From Callorhinus ursinus (taxonomy: Eukaryota > Chordata > Mammalia > Carnivora > Otariidae): DNA of 64,000 nt. Shown here one piece after another: positions 21,174 to 32,024 of this stretch (positions within the stretch are counted from its first letter, which is position 1; each line of letters starts with the position of its first letter). The notes beneath the pieces are model-generated. The model did no database searches and was not told where the DNA came from. It saw only the letters and a list, made by a program, of their open reading frames with translations. The stretch lies in assembly GCF_003265705.1 (NCBI RefSeq), contig NW_020312775.1, positions 9,536,821-9,600,820 on the forward strand. The letters are read 5' to 3'. A program made the position numbers and the translations under genes.

Positions 21174-21854
21174 AAACAGAATTTCATTGTTCAGTTCATG
21201 AAAATTAAGGAAACTGGGCAGTTGGGTCCTACAATAAGTAAAGACATTATAAAATGTGAAAGCATTTATTAATTTTACAAAAAGAGATTTAACTTCACAG
21301 ATGTTTGTGCTTGAATAATGTGCACATGCTCCAGTCCAACATTCCTACAGATAAAGATTTATTCCCTGACAGAACTGAATTCCAGACCTTACTAAAAAAA
21401 ATGTGTTCCACTTCCTGTACCATACACACAACTATTAAATTAAGAAACTGTTTTAGGTCTATAATAAAAGCATGAATAATGAATTCTTAGCACTAATATT
21501 TTTTTTTTCTAAACAATTTAAAATTTTCTACTTTTTGCACTATGGGTTAACTCTTCCTTTATCTAATTTAATAAACAAAGTAACACTATTAACTGCAATT
21601 TATCAGACTACCACAATAGATTAGTTTATCACTTAGTCAATATTTGGTTCAATACAACTATAAATGACAATACAAATACTAAACTTGGAACCAGAATACT
21701 TAGGTGGGTACAAATTCTGGATTTCATTAGATGTATGAATTTAAAAAAAAAGCTAAGGGAGGTTATTTTTTCTCCTTTACATTATGTACATTATAGCATA
21801 ACTTGTAGTATGGTTTATACAAAGAGGAGGCATTGATCCAGAATATCCTGTTTT
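21174..21854. other. Single-copy stretch, possible MIR head near 21690
   Basis: Mostly unrecognised. The text at about 21685-21747 (a TTGGAACCAGAATACTTAGG segment, then CAAATTCTGGATTTC) resembles the 5' part of a MIR and may belong with the MIR that follows. Confidence 0.4.
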
Positions 21855-22077
21855 GAATTGTGACTAACCATATAACCTTGGAAAAAATTAACTTTTGTAT
21901 GCCTTAGCTTTCTTATCAGTGAAATAATAGTAATAAGAATATTTTGAGAATTGAATGTGTCAATTTGTACAAAATGACTAAAATAATAGTATATAACAAG
22001 AAATATAAAGTAATTGTCAGTATTTTTTATTGTTGCTGTTGATGTTAGCATCATTATTATTGTTGTTTTTATTATTA
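21855..22077 (+). mobile_element. MIR relic, sense
   Basis: MIR core landmarks in order: ATATAACCTTGGAAAAAATT, TGCCTTAGCTTTCTTATCAG, AATAGTAATAAGAATATTTT, and a terminal ATTATTATTGTTG. Divergence is high, as expected for a pan-mammalian SINE. Confidence 0.65.
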
Positions 22078-22206
22078 AATCTTGGGTAAGCAAATAAATT
22101 AAATATGGCCTTTGTTCCACACCATCACTTTTTTCTTTTCTAATTCTTTTTTATTTTTATTTCTTTTTCTTTTTTGTCTATTACACTTAGCTTTATTTTT
22201 TTCTTT

Positions 22207-22284
22207 TCAAATCTTTTTTTAAATTCTAGTTAGTTAACATATAGTGTAATATTGGTTTAAGGAGTAGGATTTAGTGATTCATTT
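22207..22284 (-). mobile_element. LINE-1 3'-end stub, antisense (~80 bp)
   Basis: AAATTCTAGTTAGTTAACAT and GTGTAATATTGG are the carnivore L1 3' terminus. The copy ends abruptly at an older L1MB-like 3' end. It is one of the shortest L1 pieces here. Confidence 0.75.
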
Positions 22285-23538
22285 TTTATTGAACATATTT
22301 GACACATCACAAGTGTAAATTTAAGGTGCACAATGTGTTTGCTTTAATACATTTATATGTTGTGATATGATTGCAATTGTAGAGACATTTATTACATTAC
22401 ATAATTATAGTGCAATATTGTCTATATATAACATGCATTAAATTACTATGGCTTATTTACTACTCATTGTAAATGTGTACTTTTAAGCAACATCAGTCTT
22501 ATCTGCCCAATCATCATCCCCTGCTAACCACATTTTATTCTGTTATTTACAGTTTTGACTATTTTTAGATTCCACATATAAATGATGTTATAGAGTAGTT
22601 GTTTTTCTATGTCTGACTCATCTCACTTATCATAATGTTCTCACTGTCTATCTGTGTTGTTGCAAATAGCAAGATGTTGGGGTTAATGCAGAGCATGAAA
22701 TCAGCCATAATACCTGGCTTGCTAAAATATAACATGGAGGCTGCTGGAGGCGAGGGAAGGTTTTGGAGAAGGGCATAGGCCTTTGGAATGCCGAGGCCTG
22801 CGTGTCAACTCTGCTGTTGGAATGCTGTGGGGAGTTGCCTTCCCTAAGCCTTCTTAGTCCAAACAGCCGCCCTGTGATCTAAGAGATGTATGCATTGTCC
22901 CTTAGGCTATGTTTAGTAGAACACACAGACTAGCATCTTATCTTTCCCATAAATCCTCTCAGTTTCAGTAAGACCCCTTGTCACACATCACGTGCTTGAG
23001 AAACAATGATAAAGATATCCTGAAGGACCAATAAAAGTGGGAGCAAAGAAGAACAAAGGGTCTTTGTCTCTGAGCATTGACCCCCTTGCCTTCTCCTCTC
23101 TTTCACGGCATAGTTTAGAGTAATCTTTCATCCATCGGTACAGGGATTGCTGGCCATTCCTGGCAGCAAGATATCCTATTTTCTCATGTCTGAATAATAT
23201 TCCATTGTGTATATATACCACATATTTTTTTTATCCATTCATCCATTGATGGATGTTTTGTTGTTTCCATATTTTGGTTATTGTAAATAATGCTGCATTA
23301 GACATGGGAGGGCATATATTTCTTCAAAATACTGTTTTCATTTTCTCTGGGTATTTACCCAGTAGTGGAATTGTTGAATCATATGGTCAATTTATTTTTA
23401 TTTATTTTTTTTTGAGAAACCCCTTATTGTTTTCCATAGTGGTTGGGACAATTTCTATTGCCACCAACATTGCATAAAGTTTACCCTTTCACCACATCCT
23501 TGACAACACCTGTTGTCTCTTGTCTTCTTGATGAGAGC
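22285..23538 (-). mobile_element. Older LINE-1 3' part (L1MB-like), antisense, split by a solo LTR
   Basis: The 3'UTR text (TTGAACATATTTGACACATC, AAGGTGCACAATGTG) differs from carnivore L1s and fits L1MB-type elements. After the LTR at 22675-23165 it resumes as TATCCTATTTTCTC and runs to the ORF2 C-terminal region near 23538, where the strand of L1 homology flips. Confidence 0.85.
22675..23165 (+). mobile_element. Solo endogenous-retrovirus LTR with 6-bp target duplication
   Basis: A 491-base block starting TGTTGGGGTTAATGCAG and ending CCTGGCA, flanked by the 6-bp direct repeat GCAAGA (22669-22674 and 23166-23171). The TG...CA ends and duplication mark an integrase-type insertion. An AATAAA signal at 23030-23035, followed by a T- and C-rich U5-like stretch, sets the plus orientation. 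Six-base duplications are typical of class II (betaretrovirus-like) elements; class I would usually give four. No internal genes remain, so recombination between two LTRs presumably removed the provirus. G+C is visibly higher than the L1 around it. Family name not assigned. Confidence 0.85.
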
Positions 23539-23539
23539 C

Positions 23540-25388
23540 AAAACCATCTACACATTTACTACACTCCCTATCAAAGTCCCCAGAGCACTTTTCATATACC
23601 TAAAACAAACAATCCTAAAATTTGTATGGAACCACAAAAGACCCCAAATAGCCAAGGTAACCTTGAAAAAGAAAAGGAAAGCTGGAGGCATCACAGCTCT
23701 GTGCTTCAAGTTATATTACAAAGCTGTACTGACCAAAACAGTATGGTAATGGAACAAAAATAAACACATAGGTCAATAGAACAGAATAGAACACCCATAA
23801 ATGAACCCACAACTCTATGGTCAAATAATCTTTGACAAAGCCAGAAAGAATATTCACAGGGTAAAAGATAGTCTCTTTAACAAATGGTGTTGGGAAAACT
23901 GGAGAGCAAATCCAAAGGAATGAAAATGGACCACTTTCTTACATTATACACAAAAATAAATTCAGAATGGATTAAAGACCTAAATTTGAAACCTGAAAAT
24001 ATAAAAATCCTAGAGGAGAACATAAGCAGTAAACTCTTTTGAGATCAGCTGTAGCAACTTCTCACTATATATGTCTCCTGAGGCAAGGGAAACAAAAGCA
24101 AAAATAATCTATATGTACTTCATCAAAATAAAAAGCTTCTGCACAGTGAGAGAAACAATCAACCAAAACAAAAGACAACTTATGGAATGGAAGAAGATAT
24201 TTGCAAATGATATAACTGATAAGGGGTTAGTATCCAAAATTTATGAATACTTTATAAAACTCAATATACAAAAATGTATAATTCAATTCAAAAATGAGCG
24301 GAAGTGGGGCACTGGGGTGGCTCAGTCATTAAGCGTCTGTCTTTGGCTCAGGTTATGATCCCAGGGTCCTGGGATCGAGCCCCACATCGGGCTCCCTGCT
24401 CAGCGGGAAGCCTGCTTCTCCCTCTCCCACTCCCCCTGCTTGTGTTCCCTCTCACTGTGTCTCTCTTTGCCAAACAAATAAAATATTTTATAAAAATGAG
24501 CAGAAGACACGAATAAGCATTTTTCAAAAGAAGTTATACATTTTTCTAAAGAAGACATACAGATGGTTAAAAGACATATGAAAAGATGCTCAACATCACT
24601 CATCATTGGGGAAATACAAATCAAACTACAATGAGATATTACCTCACATCTGTCAGAATGGCTAAAATCAACAACACAAACAACAGTTATCGGAGCAGAT
24701 GTGGAGAAAAGTGAATCGTCCTGCGCTGTTGGTGGGAATGCCAGCTGGTACAGCTACTCTGGAAAACAGTATGGAGTTTCCTCAAAAAGTTAAAAATAGA
24801 ACTGCCATATGATCCAGCAATAACAGTAACAGGTATTTACCCAAAGAATGCAAAAATAAAAAAGGATAGAAGAACCCCAATGTTTACAGCAGCATTATCT
24901 ACAATAAGGAAACTGTGGAAACAGCCAAAGTGTCCACTGACTGATGAATGGATAAAAAATATGTGGAGAATATATATAGATACATACAATTGAATATCAG
25001 TCAACCATTAAAAAGAATGAAATCACGCCATTTGCAAAGTCATAGATAGAGAGTATTATGCTAAGTGAAATAAGTGAGTTAGAGAAAGTCGTATACCATA
25101 TAATTTCACTCATATGGGGAATTTAAGAAGTAAAACCAATGAGCATAGGGAAGAAAGAAAGAGAGAGAGAGACAAAACAAGAAACAGACTCTTAAATATA
25201 GAGAAACAACTGATGACTATCACAGGGGAGGTGGTTAGGGGAATCGGTAAAATATGTGATAGGGATTTAGGAATGCACTTCTGATGAACACTGGGTGTTA
25301 TACGGAAGTGTTGATTCATTAGGTTGTACACCTGAAACTAATATTACACTGTATCTGAAGTAACTGAATTTAAATTAAAAGTTAAACA
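23540..25388 (+). mobile_element. LINE-1, sense, 5'-truncated
   Basis: Starts in the ORF2 C-terminal half (ACCATCTACACATTTACTAC) and runs to a 3' end near 25388 (CTGAATTTAAATTAAAAG). Open pieces at 23513-23749 and 24071-24358 carry FVWNHKRPQIAKVTLKKKRK and [20 protein letters not shown], standard ORF2 C-terminal segments. It abuts the antisense L1MB-like copy head to head. Confidence 0.92.
24305..24492 (+). mobile_element. Can-SINE in L1
   Basis: Begins TGGGGCACTGGGGTGGCTCAG-like, with one substitution in the head. CTCCCACTCCCCCTGCTTGT marks the same subtype as 47881 and 56056. Duplication AAAAATGAGCGGAAG (24290-24304) and AAAAATGAGCAGAAG (24493-24507), one mismatch. Confidence 0.96.
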
Positions 25389-25783
25389 AGAGAAATTAAT
25401 GCATTCTGTTAAATTAACCTGATAGCTGTTTTTATTCTGATCCCATCTTCACAAACTACCCTTTTTAAAAATTGGCTTCCTGTATATTTCCTACCATATG
25501 CCACATTAAACGATGTGTTCTTTATGCATTCTTAAGAATGTATGGCAATTATACTTTTCATTTAAAATTAATATACTAGTATTTTGATTCATTTCATCAG
25601 TCTCATGGAATTTGGTTGATTTCCCTCTTGAGGTTAATTGAGCATGGTTTATTACTCCCTTTGTAGATGAAATCCATTATCAGTAAGATGACAAAATCAG
25701 GATTCTCAGTTAAATGTTTTACTTTTCAACTGTGGTGCAATAACTTACTAGGCAATGTCCAGTCTTCAGTCTACATCACTAAA
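25389..25783. other. Single-copy stretch
   Basis: AT-rich, no gene signal. Text around 25660-25760 is faintly MIR-like, but too weak to call. Confidence 0.4.
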
Positions 25784-25802
25784 CCTCTTCTATTCAAATT
25801 TC

Positions 25803-25980
25803 TTTTTTAAAAAAGATTTTATTTATTTATTCATGAGAGAGAGAGAGAGAGAGAGAGAAGCAGAGGGAGAAGCAGGCTCCCCGCTGAGCAGGGAGCCCAA
25901 TGCGGGACTCAATCCCAGGACCCTGGGATCATGACCTGAGCTGAAGGCAGATGCTTAACCATCTGAGCCACCCAGGCACC
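25803..25980 (-). mobile_element. Can-SINE, antisense, short-body form
   Basis: The purine tract runs straight into AAGCAGAGGGAGAAGCAGG, so the body is about 15-20 bases shorter than most copies. 19-bp duplication CCTCTTCTATTCAAATTTC (25784-25802) with 25981-25999, two mismatches. Confidence 0.95.
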
Positions 25981-26038
25981 CCTCTTCTGTTCACATTTCT
26001 AATGGGATTATATAACAATTTGTCTAATGTATGTAAAT

Positions 26039-26180
26039 TATTCTAAACTATAAACTTTTTGAGGAGATATGATATGGCATATTTTCTCATTACTGTACAC
26101 CTACTTGTAGCATAGTTTCTGGTACTCAATATATGGGCACTCAATATATATTGCTGAATAAATGAATTAATGAATTAATA
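26039..26180 (+). mobile_element. LINE-2 3'-end relic
   Basis: The end of the stretch reads GTTTCTGGTACTCAATATAT, then GCACTCAATATATATTGC and GAATAAATGAATTAATG. This matches the L2 terminus (...CTGGCACATAGTAGG..., AATAAATATTTGTTGAATGA). MIR shares similar 3' text, so L2 is the better but not certain call. Confidence 0.5.
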
Positions 26181-28910
26181 TAAGTATTCATCAGCTTTCC
26201 ACATTTAATTTAAAATTCAATGTCACATAAGAACTTGAGTCATAAAATTTGAATTCCTAGTAATTCATTATAGATACCCATATCTCTATTTGTAAAAAAT
26301 CTCTCAACTGAGAGTTATATCCCCAATTTGAACATATGCATTCTCTAGTTCAGGTTTCTGCCACAGATGTGTTTAGTTCAATGAAAGAATGGTGAGACAT
26401 TATATCATTAGATAACATTACACCATAGACTGGAAAATCATATGGTACTGTTTTGTTTCCACTATCAACAATTCCCTGTACTCCCATTGTTCTTTTATAG
26501 CCAGCTTTGTTATTTCAGGGAACAGGCAATCAAAGGCTAGTTCCCCAACATATATCCTATGGTAGTAAATCTTTGTCTAAAATGTTATTCATATGTTTGA
26601 AATTATTTTTTCCTTGGCTCTTTAAATATGTTGTCAAATTCTTAATGTTTCTAATGACTACAAATACTAATAAACTGCTGATTATTTCACTTTTAAAAAT
26701 TGTCCAAAAAATTACCTTATTTCCTACAGGACATCATAAATGTAGTTCCAGAAAGTGTCTAGGTTTTATGTGAAATCTATAAGATTAAAAGTGTAATTTT
26801 GACTCAGAATTTGTGCCAAAAAACACCTTGAAAAAGCACTTATTCAGAAAATTCCTCAGCCAACCATGTGGAAAATATAATTACATTAGGAATCTTACTC
26901 TAATATCAGCCTTCAAATGCAAAATTGATGGTTGTGTTATAATATAGTTTTTCTAAAATAAAGTTCCATGCTATTAGGTCTTAATAATCACATATTTGTG
27001 CACATTATATTGAGTCAATAATATTCTGCATAATTCAACTTTTCAAGAAAAAATTTTTAAAAAGTTTAATAATGAAAAAATAAGATTCTCCCTGAATTTC
27101 TCCCTATGTATGCTAATCTCTGCAGGACTTAATATGAATAAACATCCTTGTTAAGAAAAGTTTTTTATTTTTTTAATACATAGCAACTTTTCCTTACCTC
27201 ATTTCCCCATTCAATACAATAACATTGCCTGTTTGGTATTTTGGGGGGCAATAACTTGAAACACTTTTCAAATAAGTTTGAAAAGCTCTAAACACCACCT
27301 TCAGAACCTGGGAGGAGAAGAAAAGTGGACACTGGAAGTGTAAGAATTGACATAGTGTATATTTCCCAGATTCTTATATCTTTTGGCATACACTGCTGTT
27401 TTTTTCTATGACTTACTGTTACTCGCTTTCATAAAAGCTAGAAGTGTGTAAAGAAAAGAGGTAGCCACAGAAACATAGTATTACATTACTAAATTTTATA
27501 AAAGTCTATTTATATTCATAAATGTTAGAATAATTAGTTTGGCAAGCAACTGACATCTTGTTTCAATGCCAATAAGCATTACAGTTGGATAATATTTCCT
27601 TAAACATTTTTCTTTCTAGCCTGCCATCAGAATAGAGAGATAATAATACATCTGTTACTTTTGAAATAACTAAAGACCATATTATATTACCTTTCAGTCC
27701 TATTTTTGACCAATATATTTTTTTCTTTTTGTAGATTGTTTCTTAATTTCAGATTTACATTTACTGTTTCCTTGATATACTTATGGTCTCATCATATTAA
27801 CAGCATGGATATATTTGGAATATTTTAGTGCCTGTCTTCTTAAGCAAAAAAGTATATTTCTCTTTTAAAGACTCATTTATGCATGAAACCTGTTTAATTT
27901 TTTTCTAAAAATGTGCATAGAAAAATAAATATTAAAGTAGAGACATTGCATGGTCATTTGCATGTATTCCTATATAATCTCTTAACATGTATAACCATTA
28001 AAATTTTACTGTTTATTTTTCCTTTCAATGAAAATTATGTGATGTTTGGTTAAATTCACCCACTTCATTGTATAACTATCATTTTGAAATCAGACTCTTT
28101 CAAGCATTTAGTCAGTTGGAATTACTATATGGCTTTGTTTTTTAAAAATATTAACTCCCACCTCAGTGTTTTTAATTTTGTACATTTTACACTTAAACAT
28201 TGTCAGTTTTTGACCTGTATATACTGTGACTTTATTTCTGAAATGGAAAATAAAACTAACTTTACATCAGGTCTGAACTAGGACAAAATACTTCATTAGA
28301 ATTTCAAGTGCTAGTATGTAAGAGGTATGGATTTCAAATGTGCTCACTGTGTATTATTGTTACTTAACATTTAGATGGAATATGTTGTTTCTGATGTGTT
28401 CATGCAAATAGTTAACTTGGTCATACAAGTATACAGGGAAAAAGTAATACCAGCTATTTGCTACAAGTTCGACAATCTCTACTATATTTTTAAATAAGGC
28501 AATGATAATTAGTGATTACATACTGTCAGATTGCACCCTTCTTTAGTAAATTAGTGGCACATCTATACTTATATTAGCAAAGTGTACTGTGAAGATACAC
28601 TGCTGGTCTAACTTACTGTGGTCACTTGTCTCAGTGTCAAGCAGAAATAACATGAGTGACATCTCACTTCTCAGGGTTTGCACTGTAAGGAAATTGCTTT
28701 TCATGGACTCACTTTTCAGACAACCAAAAAAATATAGATATAATCTAAAGCATTAAGGTGATCTACATAAATGTTATCATACTCATAATACCCTTGTTTC
28801 CATAAAATTCACACTCATTTTACCCTGATTAATACAGGATTAGTTCCATGATGATTTTAAATCATAGGGAAAAAAGTGACTCTGGAAAAGTGATCTAAAC
28901 AGCAAGAGGA
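26181..28910. other. Single-copy island, no repeat or gene recognised
   Basis: About 2.7 kb of AT-rich DNA with no L1, SINE or LTR text that I recognise. The longest frames (26507-26773, 28084-28281) are short, have no recognisable domain and lie in no splice-supported context. Unannotated ancient repeats may be present. Confidence 0.5.
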
Positions 28911-29520
28911 ATTAAAAGTAGGACTCCCTTATAATCCAGCAATTGCACTACTGGTATTTACCCAAAGAATATAAAAATACTAATTTGAAAGGATACATGC
29001 AACCCAATGTTAATAGCTGCATTATCTACAATTACCAAACTATGCAAACCAATGCAAAGAGCCCATGTCCGCTGACTGATGAATAGTTAAGAAGAGGTGT
29101 CCATAGGCAGATGAATGGATAAAGAAGTGATATCCATGTATGTATATATATGTATAATATATATATATAATATATACATATCTAGAGAGTATTATGCTAA
29201 GTAGAATAAGTCAGAGAAAGTTAAATACCATATGATTTCACGAATTTGTGGAATTTAAGAAACAACAAATGAGCAAAGGAAAAAAGAGAAACAGAGAAGC
29301 AAACCAAGAATCAAACACTTAATTATAGTGAACAAACTGACAGTTACCAGTGGGGAGGTGGGTGGGGGGATGGGTTAAATAAGTGATGGGAATTAAGGAG
29401 TGCACTTGTGATGAGCACTGGGTGTTGTGTGGAAGTGTTGAATCACTAAATTGTACACCTAAAACTAATATTACACTCTATGTTACTTACCTGAAATTTA
29501 AACAAAAATTGAAAAAAAAA
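28911..29520 (+). mobile_element. LINE-1 3' end, sense, 5'-truncated
   Basis: From ACTCCCTTATAATCCAGCAA (ORF2 C-terminal) to ACACTAAAACTAATATT-like 3' text and an A-rich tail. Around 29070-29130 there is a partial tandem duplication: two CAGATGAATGG-like/CTGATGAATAG-like units, each followed by an AAGAAG segment. A palindromic AT stretch lies at 29137-29178. Confidence 0.9.
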
Positions 29521-29567
29521 GAAGCTACAAGAAGAGGTTTTTCTTGTGGTTTTTGTTTTGTTTTGTT

Positions 29568-30612
29568 TTAGTTTCAAGGGTAGAATTTAGTGTTTCATCA
29601 GTTGCAAATAACACCCAGTTCTCATTCCATCAAGTGCCTTCCTTAATGCTATTGCCCAGTTATCCCATTTCCCCATCCACCTCCCCTCCAGCAACCCTCC
29701 ATGTTTCCTATAGTTAAGTCTCTTACATTTTTCTCCATCTCTGTTTTCATCTTTTTTCCTTCTCTTCCCCTATGTTCATCTGTTTTGTTTCTTTAAACTC
29801 CACACGTGAGTGAAATCATATGATATTTGACTTTCTTCGACTGACTTATTTCATTTAGCATAATACCCAGTAGTTCTATTCATGTTGTTGCAAATGGCAA
29901 GACTTCACTCTTTTTGATGTCTGAGTAATATTCCATCCAGTATATACCTAACTATATATCTAACTATCTAACTAACTAACTAACTAACTAACTATTGCAT
30001 TTCTTTACTCATTCATCTCTCTATGGACACCTGGGCTCTTTCCCTATTTTAACTATTATGGACATTGTTGCTATAAACATTGGGGTGCATGTTCCCATTG
30101 AATCACTATGTTTGTATCCTCTAGATAAATACCTAATAGTGAAATTGCTGGGTCCTATGGTAGCTTTATTTTTAACTTCTTGAGGAACCTCAATACTATC
30201 TTCAAGAGTGGCTGCAACCAGTTTGCATTCCCACCAACAGTATAAGAGAGTTTCCTTTTCTCCATATCCTTGCCAACATCTGGTGTTTCCTGAGTTGTTA
30301 AATTTAGCCATTTTGACTGGTGTGAGGTGGTACCTCATTGTAGTTTTGATTTGTGTTTCCCTGATGTTCAGAGATGTTGAGCATTTTTTCATGTGTCTGT
30401 TGGATATTTGTATGACTTCTTTGGAGAAATATCTATTCGTATGTTCTGCCCATTTCTTGACTGGATTATTTTTGTTTTTTGGGTCTTGAGTTGGATAAGA
30501 TTTATAGATTTTGGATACTAGCCCTTTATCTGATAAGACATTTTCAAATGTCTTCTCCCATTCCCTAGATTGTCTCTTAGTTATATTGACTGTTTCCCTA
30601 GATGTGCAAAAT
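29568..30612 (-). mobile_element. LINE-1 3' part, antisense, 5'-truncated
   Basis: Begins at TAGTTTCAAGGGTAGAATTT, about 30-40 bases inside the usual L1 3' terminus, preceded by a (TTTTG)n run that may be its A-rich tail in reverse. It continues into the ORF2 C-terminal region and ends near 30612. The minus frame 30392-30021 (123 codons) holds [20 protein letters not shown] and WWECKLV, ORF2 C-terminal signatures. Confidence 0.9.
29950..29994. repeat. (AACT)n / (ATCT)n microsatellite in L1
   Basis: About ten CTAA units preceded by ATCTAACT variants, located where L1 copies have a TATATATACC block. Confidence 0.92.
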
Positions 30613-31913
30613 TTTTTAAATTTTATTTTATTATGTTATGTTAATCACCATACATTACATCATTAGTTTTTGATGTAGTGTTCCATGATTCATTGTTTGT
30701 GTATAACACCCAGTGTTCCATGCAGTACATGCCCTCTTTAATACCCATCACCAGGCTAACCCATCCCTCCACCCCCTCCCCTCTAGAACCCTCAGTTTGT
30801 TTCTCAGAGTCCATAGTCTCTCATGGTTTGTCTCCCCCTCCGATCTCCCCCCCTTCATTTTTCCCTTCCTACTCCTGAAAATAATGGTTTTATAAAGAAG
30901 AGTTCCTATAATGTCCAGGACCTGGAACTTCAGGGAGTGCCTCTAATGTGTGCTTCATGCACTGTGTTGTTGTGTTTTGGCTGCCATGGGCAGTGTTTGT
31001 TTCCCGGCTTGAATGTGGTGAGTTTTAAGTAGGTATGCTCTAGTCTGCTTGTGAACTGAGAACCGAGACCCCTTTCCCCAGAGGTGAGGCCTTGCAGAAC
31101 TCTTTCTTCAGGAGACATGGTTTAGACAGGGGTTTGTTCTTCTGGGTGAGGTGCTCACCTAGCTGGGACTGAGGCTAACTTGACTGAGAAGGGCAGCCCT
31201 TCCAGAATGCAGGGGTGTGTGTCTTGGTGTAAGCAAGTTAGGCAGCCAATGTCAGCACTGTTTTGCTTCCTGCAGGTGGCTCTGTGTTTATGCTGAGTGG
31301 CTGGGGAAGGACATGGCACTGGCCAGACCCTTTGCTCCTGGATTGGTGTCCCTGTGAGTGCTGCCTCTCAGGAATGTATTCTGAGTAGTGTGAATAATTT
31401 CCCTCAGGTGTGCCCCAGGAATTCTTCATATCACTTTTTCCACACCAACTCCCCTGGAGTTGTTTGCCTGCCTTCTCTCCAGCAGCAGCACAGTGGCCCT
31501 GTGGGCACTATCCCAGCAAAACCCACTGACCTTTAAAACTCCAGGCTTTAAGCCCTTCTGGTTGCAAGAACTCAAAATTCAGGTCCTCTTATTTTCCAAA
31601 CCAATGGCTTCAGGGAAAGTTTTTCCTTGTGTGTTCCCCTGTGTGCTCCTCTCTCTCACCTTTCTCTGTGACCATGGTTTCTTCCCCTCTGCAGCACCCA
31701 TGATCCATTTCTCCCCTAAATCATGACTTCATACTTCCTACCTTCTTTTATTGTTCCCTCGTCTCTCCCTTCAGTTGTGGAGTTTTTTATGTCAGTCTTC
31801 AGGTCAATTTCTGGGGTATTTAGGATGATTTCATAGTTATCTTGTTGTAATTGTGGGACAAGTGAAGCTTAGACTCCTCCTACTCCAGGGTCATCTTCGC
31901 TCTCCAGATCCTC
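30613..31913 (-). mobile_element. Mini-LINE-1: 3'UTR joined directly to 5'UTR, antisense
   Basis: The left part (about 30640-30870) is the 3' end of the youngest L1 family in the window (ATTATGTTATGTTAATCACC onward). The right part (30871-31913) is L1 5'UTR, including the 5' terminus near GGGTCATCTTCGCTCTCC (31892-31910). Everything between, about 5 kb with ORF1 and ORF2, is absent. At the join the two segments share TCCT (30867-30870). No target duplication was found. The frames 31238-31726 are non-coding 5'UTR. Confidence 0.88.
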
Positions 31914-31934
31914 AATTATATTAAAAAAAAAGTT

Positions 31935-32024
31935 TTCATAATGTATATAAGCATTATATCACTATAATGTACACCTGAAACTAAGAGGATCTTGTATGTC
32001 AATTATACTTCAACATTTTTTGAT
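31935..32024 (+). mobile_element. Old LINE-1 3'-end fragment, sense
   Basis: AATGTACACCTGAAACTAAG and GTATGTCAATTATACTTCAA are the 3' terminus of L1MB/L1MA-type copies. It is only about 90 bases long and directly follows the mini-L1 5' end. Confidence 0.6.

Noticed and set aside
26507..26773. 88-codon frame in single-copy DNA as a possible small gene
   Set aside because: AT-driven composition, no domain, no supporting splice or promoter context, and it ends at random.
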